From NCBI GenBank assembly GCA_046315175.1, contig JBKDBK010000172.1, forward strand, positions 1 through 49,692: a stretch of 49,692 nucleotides of DNA, written 5' to 3'. Each line of letters opens with the position of its first letter. Positions within the stretch are counted from its first letter, which is position 1. This stretch comes from UBA8828 sp046315175 (lineage in GTDB: Bacteria > Verrucomicrobiota > Verrucomicrobiia > Opitutales > UBA953). A program made the translations under genes and the position numbers. This document shows positions 15,783 through 25,272 of this stretch, one piece after another. The notes below the pieces were generated by a model. The model did not search any database, had not been told where the DNA came from, and saw only the letters and a program-made list of their open reading frames with translations.

Positions 15783-18700
15783 GTGACACGCCCGCGCACC
15801 CGAGAAGGCTTCAGCTTGGTGCTCTCCCTGAGCATCATGTCCTTGCTCGTGCTCATCATCCTGTCCTTGGCAGGCTTTCTGAGCATCGAATCCAGGGTGG
15901 CGGCCAACCACCAGGCTGCGGTGCAGGGGCGATTGGCCGCCCTGGGTTCGATGCGACTCGCGCTCGGCCATCTCCAGGGCGAGGCCGGTTCCGACCGGCG
16001 CGTCACCGCCCGGGCCGACCTGACCGCCGAGGCCACGCAGCCAGGCTGGACCTGGGGCACGATCCGCAACCCCCTTTGGACGGGTGTCTGGCGCTCGGAT
16101 CGACCGGAGCAACCTCCCGCTTGGCTGATCAGCGGCCGCCATGACCAAGCCGCCGGAAGCCAGTCGGTCTCGCTCAGCGGGCAGTCCGACTACCTCGCCG
16201 CCCAGTGGATTCCTTGGCAAGCGACGAGCGAGTACAGCGCAACCGCGACGGGGAGCCTCGCCGTCACCCTCGTCGGCGACGGCTCGGCCGGGCCGGCCGA
16301 GCTGGCGACCGCCACCGACCCCGGACGACCCGACGGGCGCATCTCGCTCCCCCGCGTCGCCTCGCCCGACGCCTCGAGCGGCTTCGGCTACGCCTACTGG
16401 GTCGGCGACGAGGGCGTGAAGGCCCGCGCCAACCTCGACGACCCTCGCCTGCTCGAGTCGGCCACCGACGCCGCCAAGCGCCTGACGAGCCGCGGACCCG
16501 CGCGCAACGGCATGGAGCTCGTCCGCGGCTTCGAGGCAACCACGCCGGGACCGGCGTTCACGCAGCTCACCCGTGTGGCCGACATCGCCCTGCTGCCCGG
16601 GTTCGACACCACCGCCGCCGCGCCGGGGCTGATTCGCCGCTCCGCCCACGACCTGACCCTATGGTCCAACGGCCTCCTCGCCGACAGCCTCTGGGGCGGC
16701 CTGAAAATCGACCTCTCCCAGGCCTTCGAGATGGACGATACCGCCTTCCTCGCCAGCGAGTTCGGCAGCGGGGCCGGCGTCGCCACCCTCCAGCGGCTTC
16801 ACGGCCAGCCCACCGCCTTCGCCGACGTCAAGATGCCCCAGTGGATAAGCGCCGCCACCGGCGAGGGGCTGCTGACACCCATCTACAGCCTGCAGGACGA
16901 CCCTGACCTCTCGCCGCGGCCCGGCGCCGTCATCCGCGGCCCCACCTGGCTCGCCCTGCGCGACCATCATCGGCTCTATCGCCAACTCACGTGGGAAGCG
17001 GTCCCCGGCCAGCCGAAGCCCATCCCGCACCTGCGGGCCAGGGCCCACTGGCCCAACACCGTGGACAGCAACTTCTTCGTCGGCACCCGGCACTATTCGC
17101 ACGTCTACAACCGCATGGACACCGGCTGGGACGCCTTCGCCTTCGACCGCATCCACGTGCTGGCCCAGAAGCCGCTGAGGGTCGGGGCGACCCCCTACAT
17201 CGCCCGGCAGGTCATGGTGCTGGGCCTCCAGCAGGACACCGGACGACTCCGCCTCGTGCTCTCGCCCATCACCGTCCTGCACAACCCCTACAACGTCGCC
17301 ATGCGGCTCGCGCCGGAAATCGCGACCGAGACGGCCGCCATGCGCGTGTCCTTCCGATACTGGCACCAGTGGGTCATCCGATCCTCGCTCCCCTCGGTGG
17401 GATCGTGGGACACCAACCTGCTCGCCCTCGCCAACTCCCTCGACAGCGGGGCGAACGTCAGCGAGAGCTTCCGCTGCTACATCCCCGCGGGCACCGTCCT
17501 CCAGCCGGGCGAGCTCCGCACCTTCTCCGCTGCCGAAACCCAGCCCATCCAATTCCAGCGGCAAGCTGTCATGACGAACAGCTTCGACCAGCTCGGCGGC
17601 TTCTGGATGCCGCTCAACGGCCCGACCGGACAGGTGACGCCAACCCCGACGGACACCCTGAGCATCGCCTACATCAACAGCGGCAACTTCTACATCCGCC
17701 ACCTCCTCTCCTGCTGGCCGGGCGACCGGATCACCGACCCCTTCACCGGGAACGACGGCCTTTACAACCTGTGCAGCGAGGTCACCGAGCTGCTTTCCAA
17801 CGGCCTCAACAACGACCGCAACGGCTTCGCGCCGGCCAAGGTCTTCCCCGCGGGCTTCATCTCGACCCTCGCCGCGCCCGGGCAGCCGCCGAACATCTTC
17901 GCGGTCTTCGACTACTCGCTGCGCTGGCCCAACGACCCCTCGCCCTACCCCCTGTTCACGCAGTCGAACCCGACCGCCCTGATGACCCGGCCCGAGGCCA
18001 CCGGGCACGCCGTCAATCCCGCCTACGGCACGGGCTACTCGACGACCTCTCCCAGTTTCCGGATGGCCATCCGCTCCGCCAACACGTTCACCGAGGTCTT
18101 CGAGCCGGGCGACGGCGAGTCCCGCTTCGCCCTCGGGGGCCGCTCCAACTTCTCGGGTCTCGGCGGGCGGACCTCCGCGGTGGTCTCCGAGATTCCCCTG
18201 CACCCCCCGATCTCGCTGGCGCAGTACGCCAACGCCAACTTCGGCATGCGCGACCAGGACCCCCTCTTCTCGGTCGGCAGCGGCCTGGCCCCGGTCTTCC
18301 TCCCATTGGACAAGGTCGTCAACTACCGCCCACAGGAGAACTGGACGAGTATCGATCGCAACCATCTGATCAACGCCGCGCTCTGGGACCGCTACTTCCT
18401 GTCCTCCGCCGCCCCGGACACCAGCGCAGGCACGGGGCGAACCCTCGACAAGGTGCTCGAGGACCTGGCCGCCGGCGCGGGCACGGTCAGCAACCCGCGC
18501 ATGAGGGTGTGGAGCGGGCGCAACACCATCACCGCGGAGGGCGTGGCCGCGGTCGCCACCGCGCTCAAGGACCGCCGCCGCATCGCGGGCCAGCTGGTCA
18601 ACGAGGGCGCCTTCAACGTCAACTCGACGTCGGTCGACGCCTGGACGGCTGTCCTCGCCTCGACCAAGCGAGCCCACGTCGGGAACCTCGCCCCCGACGC

Positions 18701-19589
18701 CCCGGCGACCAGCCGCAACGCCCGCTACCCGCGCGCCCCCCGCGCCGACAACGCCACCTCCGCGCCCCGGGCCCCCTGGACCAGCGCCGAGAGCTGGCAG
18801 GGGTTCGCCTCGCTCGACGACACCCAGCTACGCCTGCTCGCGGCGGCCATCGTCGATGAGAACCGTTTCCGGACGCAGTACCGCATCCGCACCGAGGACG
18901 ACCGGGAACGCAACAAGGCCGGGGCCCTGAGCCCGCGCCTATTCCGGGGCGCCACCATCGGGACAACCGTGTCCGTCCCCACGCCCTACCTGGGCATGTC
19001 GCAGTTCGTCAACCGATTCCTCGAGTCGCCCAGCCGCAACCCGCTGGTGCCGGGAAACGCGGTCCAGAAGGCCGGCGCCCTCCAGGCCGCCATCGCCCGG
19101 GCCGACGCCGACGGCGCCGAGATCGGCGTCCGGTCCGGCGAGACCGCGCGCTTCGGCTCCGCGCAGCTCGGGCCGAGCCAGGGCGCCGGTCAGAACACCT
19201 ACGTCGAGCCCGCCTACCGCGAGGCCGTCGAGGTGGTCGACGCCGGCAATCGCGCCGGCCTCACGCCCAAGTCCCCCAGCAACCAGGGGCACGCCTCCGT
19301 GTTCGCCCCCGGTAACGTCCTGCAGCACGACATCCTCGCCGCCATCGGGGCCGGCCTTGCGACGCGCTCCGACACCTTTGTCATCCGCGCCTACGGCGAC
19401 ACCCGGGCGGCCAACGGCGAGGTCCGCGGCCGCGCCTGGGTCGAGGCCGTGGTGCAGCGCACCCCGGACTTCTGCAACCCCGCCCAGCCGCCCGAGACCG
19501 CGTTCGAGTCGCTCACCGCGTCCAACAAGGCGCTGGGACGCCGCTTCCGCATCGTCTCCTTCCGCTGGCTCTCACCCAATGACCTCTAA
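15783..19589 (+). CDS. Verru_Chthon cassette protein A-like large surface/pilin-like protein
   Basis: The 1268-aa protein starts (GTG) with a prepilin-like segment: RTREGFSLVLSLSIMSLLVL, a positively charged leader, a possible cleavage site after Gly9, then a hydrophobic helix to about residue 35. The +5 Glu of classic pilins is replaced by Leu. Next come AANHQAAVQGRLAALGSMRL and a very long, Ala/Thr/Asn-rich extracytoplasmic region with no catalytic motif. Length, N-terminus and composition fit my memory of the TIGR02600 family (Verru_Chthon cassette protein A) known from Verrucomicrobiota, which is normally encoded with three shorter pilin-like proteins B, C and D. Those are not found here. 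The last 11 bases overlap the next gene, which suggests coupling. Function in the family is unknown. Confidence 0.75.
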   Translation: MTRPRTREGFSLVLSLSIMSLLVLIILSLAGFLSIESRVAANHQAAVQGRLAALGSMRLALGHLQGEAGSDRRVTARADLTAEATQPGWTWGTIRNPLWTGVWRSDRPEQPPAWLISGRHDQAAGSQSVSLSGQSDYLAAQWIPWQATSEYSATATGSLAVTLVGDGSAGPAELATATDPGRPDGRISLPRVASPDASSGFGYAYWVGDEGVKARANLDDPRLLESATDAAKRLTSRGPARNGMELVRGFEATTPGPAFTQLTRVADIALLPGFDTTAAAPGLIRRSAHDLTLWSNGLLADSLWGGLKIDLSQAFEMDDTAFLASEFGSGAGVATLQRLHGQPTAFADVKMPQWISAATGEGLLTPIYSLQDDPDLSPRPGAVIRGPTWLALRDHHRLYRQLTWEAVPGQPKPIPHLRARAHWPNTVDSNFFVGTRHYSHVYNRMDTGWDAFAFDRIHVLAQKPLRVGATPYIARQVMVLGLQQDTGRLRLVLSPITVLHNPYNVAMRLAPEIATETAAMRVSFRYWHQWVIRSSLPSVGSWDTNLLALANSLDSGANVSESFRCYIPAGTVLQPGELRTFSAAETQPIQFQRQAVMTNSFDQLGGFWMPLNGPTGQVTPTPTDTLSIAYINSGNFYIRHLLSCWPGDRITDPFTGNDGLYNLCSEVTELLSNGLNNDRNGFAPAKVFPAGFISTLAAPGQPPNIFAVFDYSLRWPNDPSPYPLFTQSNPTALMTRPEATGHAVNPAYGTGYSTTSPSFRMAIRSANTFTEVFEPGDGESRFALGGRSNFSGLGGRTSAVVSEIPLHPPISLAQYANANFGMRDQDPLFSVGSGLAPVFLPLDKVVNYRPQENWTSIDRNHLINAALWDRYFLSSAAPDTSAGTGRTLDKVLEDLAAGAGTVSNPRMRVWSGRNTITAEGVAAVATALKDRRRIAGQLVNEGAFNVNSTSVDAWTAVLASTKRAHVGNLAPDAPATSRNARYPRAPRADNATSAPRAPWTSAESWQGFASLDDTQLRLLAAAIVDENRFRTQYRIRTEDDRERNKAGALSPRLFRGATIGTTVSVPTPYLGMSQFVNRFLESPSRNPLVPGNAVQKAGALQAAIARADADGAEIGVRSGETARFGSAQLGPSQGAGQNTYVEPAYREAVEVVDAGNRAGLTPKSPSNQGHASVFAPGNVLQHDILAAIGAGLATRSDTFVIRAYGDTRAANGEVRGRAWVEAVVQRTPDFCNPAQPPETAFESLTASNKALGRRFRIVSFRWLSPNDL

Positions 19590-20268
19590 GACCCCGCTCC
19601 TGCTGGTCCTCCTCGCCGCCAGCCTGTCCGGCCAAGCCAAGCCCGAGAAGCGGGAGCCGACCGTCTCCGCCCGGTTCCGGGCGCTTGCGTTCGCCCAGCC
19701 GATCATGGACGGCGCCTACGTTGTGCCCAAGGGCGCGGTGCCCCTGCTCATCACGAGCGACTTTCTCACCGCCCAGCAGGCCTACCGGGGCCCGGCCACG
19801 CTCGAGTTCGTGCGCAAGCCGACCGAGGGGCCGGAAACTCCGCTCGCCACGACCCAGCTGGCCGATGGCGCCCAGGTCATCCTCCTGCTCATTCCGGCCG
19901 CGGACGGCCGGCAACGCGTGGTCCAGCTGCCCGACCGCGAGGGCGACTTCCCCTGGGGCACGCTGCGCTTCATCAACCTCACGGGAAGGCAGGCGCTCGT
20001 CCGTTACGACGGCCTGAGCAAGTCGATCGCCGCCAACGGCGAGGCGGTGGTCCGGCCTCCCACCAACGCCAAGGGGTATGCCAGCGGGCAGATCCTGACG
20101 CTCGTCGACGGCGAGCTCCGACCCGGCTACAACATCCGCACCTTCCAGCAGCCCGACGTGCGGGCAATCTACTTCCTCATGCCGGGATCGGGCGACGGCG
20201 TCCTGCTCAAGGGCATCGAGGAGCGGCGCCAGCCCGACTCCGCCCCTCCGGTCAGGCCCGCCCGCTAG
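19579..20268 (+). CDS. small secreted protein downstream of the Verru_Chthon A-like gene
   Basis: The 229-aa protein begins with a signal peptide (MTSKTPLLLVLLAASLSGQA). The rest appears as beta strands with several short motifs: RFRALAFAQPIMDGAYVVPK, PLLITSDFLTAQQAYRGP, GDFPWGTLRFINLTGRQALV and YNIRTFQQPDVRAIYFLMPG. I do not recognise a named family. The ATG overlaps the upstream gene by 11 bp, so the two are likely translated together and may work on the same envelope structure. At its end it converges with recJ and overlaps it by 17 bp, so there is no room for a terminator between them. Confidence 0.7.
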   Translation: MTSKTPLLLVLLAASLSGQAKPEKREPTVSARFRALAFAQPIMDGAYVVPKGAVPLLITSDFLTAQQAYRGPATLEFVRKPTEGPETPLATTQLADGAQVILLLIPAADGRQRVVQLPDREGDFPWGTLRFINLTGRQALVRYDGLSKSIAANGEAVVRPPTNAKGYASGQILTLVDGELRPGYNIRTFQQPDVRAIYFLMPGSGDGVLLKGIEERRQPDSAPPVRPAR

Positions 20269-21976
20269 GACGGAGGTCGAGGATCTCGGCCTGGGCGGTG
20301 CGGCGTCCCTGCCAGCGGTTCCAGCCGACGCGCACCGCGAGGTCGACCGGCTGGCCCGGCTCCGGGGCGCGATGCGCCAGGCGCCAGGCGACGAATCCCA
20401 GGCGGCGGCCGTCGGGAAGGCTCAGCGTGTGGCGGAAGCTCGACTCGCCGTCGCCGAACCGCTGGACGGGACGGTCGAAGCGGAATCCACGGAATCCGAA
20501 AACCGGCTCGGGATTCCCCTCCCCGAAGGGCTGCAGCATCTCCAGCTCGTCGAGCACGCGAGGCGTCAAGGCGACCGGGTCGACCCAGTGGGCGATCTCG
20601 ATCGCGGAGGAGGCCGCGGGGAGGCCGCGGGCGAGCTGGCTCGCGATGGCCTCGGCGAAGCGCAGGCGGAAGGCGCCGAGGTTCGCGGCGAGGAGCGAGA
20701 CGCCCACCGCCATCGGATGGCCGCCGTAGCTGCCGAGCAGGTCGTGGCAGGCCTGGAGGGCGGCCACGAGGTCGACCCCGGGCACGCCCCGCCCCGAGCC
20801 CTTGGCGAGGTTGCCCTCGCGCCCAAGCACGATGACCGGACGCGACAGGCTGCGGCACAGCTTGCCGGCGGCGATGCCGACCACGCCGGGGTGCCAGTCG
20901 CCGTGGGCGACCAAGGCCGGCGCGTCCGCCATCGCCCCGAGCTGGCGGGTCGCCTCCTCGGTCACCTTCCGGTCGATCTCCTGCCGCTCGCGGTTGAGCG
21001 CATCGAGCTGCGCCGCGCCCTCGGCGCAATCGGCCTCGCCCTCGGCGAGGAGCAGGCGAAGGGGGATGGCGGCGTCGGCCAGACGGCCGCTCGCGTTGAT
21101 GCGCGGGCCGAGCCGGTAGGAGACATCGGTCGAGGACAGGGTCTGGCCGGGCGTCAGGCCGCTCACCTCGATGAGCGCGCGGAGCCCGGGACGCCGGGCC
21201 TCGGACAGCGCACGGAGCCCGTGGGCGGCCAGGATGCGGTTCTCGTGGCGGAGGGGGACGAGGTCGGCGATGGTGCCGAGCGCGGCGAGGTCGAGGTAGT
21301 CGCGCACGGCGAAGGCGGTGCCGCGGGCGTCCTCCCTCTGCCGCAGCACCTTGAGCAGCGCGTGGATGAGCTTGAAGGTGAGCCCCGCGGTGCAGAGCGT
21401 CCGCCAGGGCGCCCCCTCGGGGTCGCGGACCCTGGGATTGACCAGGATGCAGTCGGCCGCATGGCCGTCCTTCGCCACGTGGTGGTCGACGATGATGACG
21501 TCGATGCCCGAGGCGCGGAGCCTCGCCACCTCGGCGATCGAGTTCGTCCCGCAGTCCAGCGCGACGAACAGGCCGGGCTGACCCTCCCGGAGGACCCGGT
21601 CGATCGCGCCCATGGAGAGCCCGTAGCCCTCGTCGAGCCGGCGGGGGACGTAGGCGCGGGCCTCCAGGCCGAGCTGGCGCAGGGCGTGGACCAGCGCGGC
21701 CGTGCTGGTCACGCCGTCGACATCGTAGTCGCCCAGGATCGCGACCGGCTCGAGGCCGTCGACCGCCCGGAGCAGGCGCTCGGCGGCCTCGCGCACCCCG
21801 GCCGCCTCGAAGGGATCCGAGACATGGGCCAGCTGCGGGCGGAGGTGGCGCTCCGCCTCGGCGTCGTCATCCGAGAGGCGCGCGAGCAGGGCGGCGACGA
21901 CGGGGGAAACCCCCAGGGTCTCCTCCAGCCGCCGCACGCGCGCGGCGTCGGCGACCCGATGGGTCCAGGCCTCCAT
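20252..21976 (-). CDS. recJ: single-stranded-DNA-specific exonuclease RecJ
   Basis: RecJ degrades single-stranded DNA 5' to 3' in recombination, mismatch and base excision repair. The 574-aa protein is a typical length. It has the DHH-family motifs in order: GDYDVDGVTST near residue 80, VALDCGTNS, IIVDHHVAKDG with the DHH motif near residue 165, and in the DHHA1 part HGDWHPGVVGIAAGKL and GSYGGHPMAVG near residues 350-420. The C-terminal OB-like region ends in AQAEILDLRPSGRA. It is the last gene of the yajC-secDF-recJ run: its ATG lies 6 bp after the secDF stop. Linkage of recJ to secDF is also seen in other bacteria. Confidence 0.94.
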   Translation of the reverse strand: MEAWTHRVADAARVRRLEETLGVSPVVAALLARLSDDDAEAERHLRPQLAHVSDPFEAAGVREAAERLLRAVDGLEPVAILGDYDVDGVTSTAALVHALRQLGLEARAYVPRRLDEGYGLSMGAIDRVLREGQPGLFVALDCGTNSIAEVARLRASGIDVIIVDHHVAKDGHAADCILVNPRVRDPEGAPWRTLCTAGLTFKLIHALLKVLRQREDARGTAFAVRDYLDLAALGTIADLVPLRHENRILAAHGLRALSEARRPGLRALIEVSGLTPGQTLSSTDVSYRLGPRINASGRLADAAIPLRLLLAEGEADCAEGAAQLDALNRERQEIDRKVTEEATRQLGAMADAPALVAHGDWHPGVVGIAAGKLCRSLSRPVIVLGREGNLAKGSGRGVPGVDLVAALQACHDLLGSYGGHPMAVGVSLLAANLGAFRLRFAEAIASQLARGLPAASSAIEIAHWVDPVALTPRVLDELEMLQPFGEGNPEPVFGFRGFRFDRPVQRFGDGESSFRHTLSLPDGRRLGFVAWRLAHRAPEPGQPVDLAVRVGWNRWQGRRTAQAEILDLRPSGRA

Positions 21977-21982
21977 GCGGGC

Positions 21983-24799
21983 TCAGTTCGACTCAGCCCC
22001 GGCTTCCCAGCTGTGCTTGCGTTCGCGGTCGGCCTCCTCGGCCCCCTCGCGGCGTCCGCCGTGCCACCAGAAGTAGACGGGCGCGGCGATGTAGACCGAG
22101 GAGAAGGTGCCGATGATGACGCCGTAGACGAAGACCTCGCCGTAGAGCCGGACATCGCCGGCGCCGAAGGCCCACAGGGCCATGGCGCTGGTCAGCACCG
22201 TGGTCGAGGTGAGCAGGGTGCGGGGCAGGGTCTGGTTGAGGGAGAGGTTGAGGATGTCGGCGAGGCTGCGCGAGGGGGACTCGCGCAGGTTCTCCCGGAT
22301 GCGATCGAAGACGACGATGGTGTCGTTGATCGAGTAACCCATCACCATGAGGATGGCGGCGACCATCGAGGCGTTGAACTGGCCGCCAAAGGCCACGAAA
22401 AGCCCGATGACCAGGAGGACGTCGTGCAGCGTCGACACCAGGGCGCCGGCCCCGAAGCCCACCTCGAAGCGGAGGCCGACGTAGATCGCGATGCCGAGCA
22501 GGGCGAGGACGAACGACCACAGGGCGTTCTCGACCATCGCGTCGCTCACCGAGGCGCCGATGGCCTCGCGCGACAGCACCAGCTGCGAGGAATCGAGGCC
22601 GGCGAAGAGCGAGGGCTCGGCCTTCGCCAGCGCGGCGACGATGCGGTCGACGTTGGCGAACTCCGCCGCCCCCGCGGCGCGGGTGAGTTCCGTCTCGATG
22701 CGCAGGGTGCGGGCGCCGCCCCCCAGCGGGGTGGTGGTCGTCGCCGTCGTGTCCGGCAGGCCGAGCGACTCGGCCACCGCCTGGATGCGCGAGGTGTCGA
22801 CCACGGCGGAGGGGGCCAGCGCGAGCTGGGCCGACTCGCCGCCGCGGAAATCCTTGCCGAAGGCATCCTTGCCGCGGACGCCCAGGAAGACCAGGCCGCC
22901 GAGGATGAGGATCCACGAGACGGCGAAGGCGGGCTTGGCGGCGCCGAGGAAGTTGATCTTACGGTCGGCGCGAATGCCGGGCAGGCCGAAGATCCGGGTG
23001 AGGAACCCGTAGCGGACCGAAAGCTCCTGAAGGCCGCGGCAGGTCACGAGCGCGGTGAGCAGGGTGGCGAAGATGCCGATGGAGAGCGTGACGCCGAAGC
23101 CCTTGACCGGTCCGGTGCCCATGACGATCAGGATGAACGCGGTGAGCAGGGTGGTGAGGTTGGCGTCGACGATGCTCCAGAACGCGCGGTCGTAGCCCTG
23201 CACGAGGCAGGTGACCGCGTCCTTGCCGAGGGCGCGCTCCTCGCGGATGCGCTCGAAGATGAGGATGTTGGCGTCGACGGCCATGCCCGCGGTCAGCACG
23301 AGCGCCGCCACGCCGGGCAGGGTGATGGTGGCCTGGAAGTAGGCCATGGCCCCGAGCACCATCAGCAGGTTGAGGCAGATGGAGAGGAAGGCGAAGGCGC
23401 CACCCCAGGCGTAGAAGGCGACCAGGAAGAAGATGATGAACCCGATCGAGACCGCGGACGCTACGACCGACTTCTCCTGCGCGTCCTTGGCGAGGGTCGG
23501 ACCGACCGAGATCACGTCCAGCGTGCGCATCGGGAACTCGAGCGGGTTGTTCAGGACGTTGGCCAGCTCGGAGGCCTCCTCCATGCTGAATCGCCCGGTG
23601 ATGACGGCGCCGCCGCCGCGGATGGCCTGCTGCACCGTCGGGGCCGACTGCAGGGTGCCGTCGAGCACGATGGCCAGCTGGCCGGGCATCTCGCCGGGGC
23701 GGTTGAGCGAGGCGATGCGCTCGGTCAGGTCGCCGAACAGCCGGTCGCCCTCCGAGGTGAACTTCATGTCGACGAACCAGGAGAAGCCGTCGTTGCTCAT
23801 CCCGCGGGCGGAGGTGATGATCTTGCCCGTGGCCTCGGCGCGCGTGGCGACGTAGTAGCGGTTGAGGGTGATCTGGCCGGTCCGGGGGTCGACCTCGCGC
23901 TCGGTCAGCACCTCGTAGCGGGCGACGGGAGAGTCGGTCAGGCGGGGATTGACCGGCAGGGTGCGGGTCGAATGGTCGAGCTCGCCCTCGGAGGGGCGGG
24001 CGAAGCGGTAGACCTGGCGGAACTCGAGCTTGGCCGGCTTCTTGAGGCTCTCGATGAGGTCGGGGTTGTTCGCGGCGTCGGCGCCGGGCATCTGCACCTC
24101 GAGGATGCGGTCGCCGACGGGACGGATGACCGGCTCGGCCACGCCGGTGGCGTTGACGCGTCGGTCCATCACGCGGGCGGCCTCCTCGACCATCCTCATG
24201 CCGCCGCGCTCGGAGCGCTCGGCGAGCGTGGCCTCGGCGCGGGCCAGTGCCTCGCGGGCGCGGGCGGCCCCGGCCTCGTCCTTGGCGGCCTCAAGGCCGG
24301 CGAGGCGTCCCTTGGCCTCCTCGACGTTGCGCGCGGCCTCGGCCACGGCGCTCTCGGTGTCGATCTCGAGGGTGAAGGCGACGCCGCCCTGCAGGTCGAG
24401 GCCGAGCTTCAGCTTGCCCTGGGAGCGCCGCAGGAGCTCCTTGAGCACAAGCAGGTTGCGCTTCTGGAACTCGGGCTCGCGGACAAAGGTGGCGGGGTCG
24501 AAGAACAGGGGCAGCAGCTCGACGACAGCCTCGCGGCTGCGGCCCTCGCCGATGTCGCGCAGGGCCTGGAAATACGTCGGCGCCTTGCGCGCGTCGGGCA
24601 CCGAGGCGTCCTTGCGGGCGTGGGCGGCGACGCGCTCGGTCGCCTCGCGGTGCAGGGGAGCGAAAGTCTCGGCGCTGCCGACGACGGCGCGCGGGGCGAA
24701 TTCCTCCAGGGGGACGGTGCGGACGGGCGTGATCTCATAGCAAGCCGCGCCGAGGCACAGCAGGGAGAAGACGACCTTCCACCAGGGTCGAAGGGTCAT
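21983..24799 (-). CDS. secDF: protein translocase subunit SecDF (fused SecD and SecF)
   Basis: SecDF uses the proton gradient to pull secreted proteins through SecYEG. The 938-aa protein joins SecD and SecF in one chain. The SecD half has an N-terminal membrane helix, GLDLQGGVAFTLEID near residue 133, and a helix bundle containing AGMAVDANILIFERIREERA with the conserved proton-path Asp. The SecF half starts near residue 635 and contains FRGGESAQLAL and INDTIVVFDRIREN. About 12 membrane segments are expected. Two single-subunit genes are the alternative arrangement in other bacteria; here no stop or frame change separates the halves. yajC ends 24 bp upstream and recJ follows 6 bp downstream. 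Confidence 0.95.
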   Translation of the reverse strand: MTLRPWWKVVFSLLCLGAACYEITPVRTVPLEEFAPRAVVGSAETFAPLHREATERVAAHARKDASVPDARKAPTYFQALRDIGEGRSREAVVELLPLFFDPATFVREPEFQKRNLLVLKELLRRSQGKLKLGLDLQGGVAFTLEIDTESAVAEAARNVEEAKGRLAGLEAAKDEAGAARAREALARAEATLAERSERGGMRMVEEAARVMDRRVNATGVAEPVIRPVGDRILEVQMPGADAANNPDLIESLKKPAKLEFRQVYRFARPSEGELDHSTRTLPVNPRLTDSPVARYEVLTEREVDPRTGQITLNRYYVATRAEATGKIITSARGMSNDGFSWFVDMKFTSEGDRLFGDLTERIASLNRPGEMPGQLAIVLDGTLQSAPTVQQAIRGGGAVITGRFSMEEASELANVLNNPLEFPMRTLDVISVGPTLAKDAQEKSVVASAVSIGFIIFFLVAFYAWGGAFAFLSICLNLLMVLGAMAYFQATITLPGVAALVLTAGMAVDANILIFERIREERALGKDAVTCLVQGYDRAFWSIVDANLTTLLTAFILIVMGTGPVKGFGVTLSIGIFATLLTALVTCRGLQELSVRYGFLTRIFGLPGIRADRKINFLGAAKPAFAVSWILILGGLVFLGVRGKDAFGKDFRGGESAQLALAPSAVVDTSRIQAVAESLGLPDTTATTTTPLGGGARTLRIETELTRAAGAAEFANVDRIVAALAKAEPSLFAGLDSSQLVLSREAIGASVSDAMVENALWSFVLALLGIAIYVGLRFEVGFGAGALVSTLHDVLLVIGLFVAFGGQFNASMVAAILMVMGYSINDTIVVFDRIRENLRESPSRSLADILNLSLNQTLPRTLLTSTTVLTSAMALWAFGAGDVRLYGEVFVYGVIIGTFSSVYIAAPVYFWWHGGRREGAEEADRERKHSWEAGAESN

Positions 24800-24823
24800 G
24801 GCGACGGGTTCCTTGGCGAGGGC

Positions 24824-25150
24824 TTAGCTGGCCTTCGCGTCGTCGGAGGAGAGGATGGCGGTGCGGAGGAAGACGAGCTTCACCCCCTCGGCGACCTGGA
24901 CGGTCACCTTGCTGTCCTGGATGGAAACCACCTTGCCGAAGATGCCGGCGCTGGTCATCACGGAATCGCCGACCTTCAGCTCGGACTGGAACTTGGCGAT
25001 GGCCTTCTGCTGCTTGCGCTGGGGAGCGATGAGGAAGAAGTAGAACGCCACGAACATCAGCACCAGGGGAAGCAGGCTCATCAGGCTGCCTTCAGCCGAG
25101 GGGCCGGCCGCGGGGGCGGCCTGGAGGAGGACTTGGGGGAGGGTATTCAT
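24824..25150 (-). CDS. yajC: Sec translocon accessory subunit YajC
   Basis: YajC is a small single-span inner-membrane protein that associates with SecDF. The 108-aa protein has a hydrophobic segment LMSLLPLVLMFVAFYFFLIA (about residues 23-42), immediately followed by the family signature APQRKQQKAIAKFQSELKVG and then by GDSVMTSAGIFGKVVSIQDS. The ATG at 25150 is preferred; an in-frame ATG 60 bp upstream would add a Cys/Pro-rich leader not known in the family. It is the first gene of an operon with secDF and recJ, and it diverges from kup. Confidence 0.93.
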   Translation of the reverse strand: MNTLPQVLLQAAPAAGPSAEGSLMSLLPLVLMFVAFYFFLIAPQRKQQKAIAKFQSELKVGDSVMTSAGIFGKVVSIQDSKVTVQVAEGVKLVFLRTAILSSDDAKAS

Positions 25151-25200
25151 GTTTGTTTTGTTTGGAAAGGGGTCAAAAGAGGGTTGTTTGCAGGTGGGAC

Positions 25201-25230
25201 AAAAAGGCAAGCCCGCTTGGGATGGGCGGG
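25201..25230 (-). terminator. terminator-like hairpin in the yajC leader region
   Basis: Read on the minus strand, CCCGC (25230-25226) can pair with GCGGG (25216-25212), followed a few bases later by TTTTT (25205-25201). It lies about 50 bp upstream of yajC, with no minus-strand gene before it. It may be a leader attenuator or may be fortuitous. Confidence 0.3.
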
Positions 25231-25231
25231 A

Positions 25232-25259
25232 TTGACCCCCACCCCGCCCTGCCTATTCT
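25232..25259 (+). promoter_or_regulatory. putative promoter of kup
   Basis: TTGACC (25232-25237), 16 bp, TATTCT (25254-25259). The start would be about 25266, leaving a leader of about 7 nt before the ATG. Confidence 0.5.
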
Positions 25260-25272
25260 CCCAAGGCTTCCC

